Assembly: GCA_022567055.1 (NCBI GenBank)
Contig: JADFHU010000378.1
Location: forward strand, 1-6,048
Origin: Planctomycetota bacterium
Lineage (GTDB): Bacteria; Planctomycetota; Phycisphaerae; Sedimentisphaerales; Anaerobacaceae
Direction: 5' to 3'
DNA length: 6,048 nucleotides
Each line of letters begins with the position of its first letter. Position 1 is the first letter of the stretch. Of the stretch, positions 5,746-6,048 are shown piece after piece. A program made the translations under genes and the position numbers. Under the pieces are notes generated by a model that worked only from the letters and a program-made list of their open reading frames with translations, did no database searches and had not been told where the DNA came from.

Positions 5746-6048
5746 CATCTGGGCGTACATCCCACCTTGAATTGAAAGTGAGTCTTGTCAATGCCAGGCG
5801 GGCCATATCGCAAAGGTGTATCTCGCAGTCCGAAGCGACGAAACCTATCTGCAGGGCAAGTTGCTTGCCGTTTGGAGAAAGACGGACACTGCTGTACGCA
5901 GCTGGAGGCAACTCCAGCGGTTCTTCGACCCCTGGGTATCCACCGAAACCAGTGTGTTGTTCTTGCCGGCCTCCGCTCCTCCTGGGGCATAAATGAGCGT
6001 TTCGTTGTCGGACACGCAGTAATGTGCCGCGGGATATGTCACAGTATT

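Larger units (their letters stand above)
4853..6048 (-). pseudogene. WD40-like (PD40/TolB-type) beta-propeller domain, C-terminal part of a Ser/Thr-kinase-type protein; broken gene, runs off the window
   Basis: The minus strand carries the C-terminal propeller typical of kinase-PD40 proteins in Acidobacteria and allied groups. From the right edge it reads HYCVSDNETLIYAPGG and NNTLVSVDTQG. It then continues in the next frame as VEEPLELPPAAYSSVRLSPN and LALTRLTFNS, so one base appears missing in the G-run at 5929-5932. A second apparent loss at 5751-5753 separates DVRP from WAPLS, and a 181-bp element with a 12-bp duplication then interrupts the gene. After it the frame is clean to the TAA at 4853-4855: RLTYSSARNGPPQLYW, FDIWVL, PAFHPSGNWIAYASDETGQY, FEGPYERNEWG, RFIMIKP, and the usual end VNVILNWSEEL. 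In intact relatives the propeller follows a cytoplasmic kinase domain and a membrane helix and probably senses a ligand; none of the kinase is in view. An ATG at 5683 opens a 276-residue ORF, but its first 35 or so residues come from the inserted element and are not native. The protein is unlikely to be functional. Confidence 0.85.

Noticed and set aside
5471..5996. Plus-strand frames over the inserted element and the propeller pseudogene
   Set aside because: They read through the CTCGTAATCG repeats and antisense to recognisable propeller sequence. Their Arg/Tyr/Glu strings come from the repeat units.

Overview
This window looks like a piece of an environmental bacterial contig, probably metagenome-derived, rather than a tidy operon. 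The parts point to different places. The upstream ChaN-like gene and the SecF-type C-terminus are very GC-rich; the SecF part resembles the fused SecDF proteins of planctomycete-like bacteria. A VC_2705-like sodium:solute symporter remnant follows, at visibly lower GC. The right end carries the WD40-like (TolB/PD40) propeller of the kind attached to Ser/Thr kinases in Acidobacteria and related soil bacteria. I cannot name the organism.

Layout. 1-208 (minus): the N-terminus of an exported ChaN-like haem-uptake protein, cut by the window edge. 209-296: a divergent intergenic gap with a small dyad. 297-1928 (plus): a chimeric ORF, in which a sensor-type N-terminus (one membrane segment and the start of a Cache-like periplasmic region) runs in frame into the periplasmic domain and TM2-TM6 of a SecF/SecDF protein. 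1952-3013 (plus): the C-terminal part of a sodium:solute symporter, without its first membrane helices. 3014-3201: an intergenic gap with short direct and inverted repeats, a weak promoter candidate and a good Shine-Dalgarno site. 3202-4704 (plus): an unrecognised 500-residue membrane-anchored protein. 4705-4852: no gene seen, only a hairpin overlapping the preceding stop codon. 4853-6048 (minus): a decayed WD40-like propeller gene with two apparent single-base deletions and an inserted small element; it runs off the right edge.

The best-supported unusual structure is that inserted element. A segment of 181 bp (5553-5733) lies between two perfect 12-bp copies of CTCAAAGGCGCC. It has short terminal inverted repeats and a centre of CTCGTAATCG-type units arranged as a hairpin. 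Reading the propeller gene across the site with the insert and one 12-bp copy removed restores the expected family sequence, which is strong internal evidence for a real insertion with target-site duplication.

The genes do not form an evident pathway. Three of the five coding regions are truncated, fused or broken, and composition drops after about 1930. Either this is a rearranged accessory region or some joins are assembly chimeras. The joins at about 640 and about 1930 need read-level checking before any biological meaning is given to the fusion.
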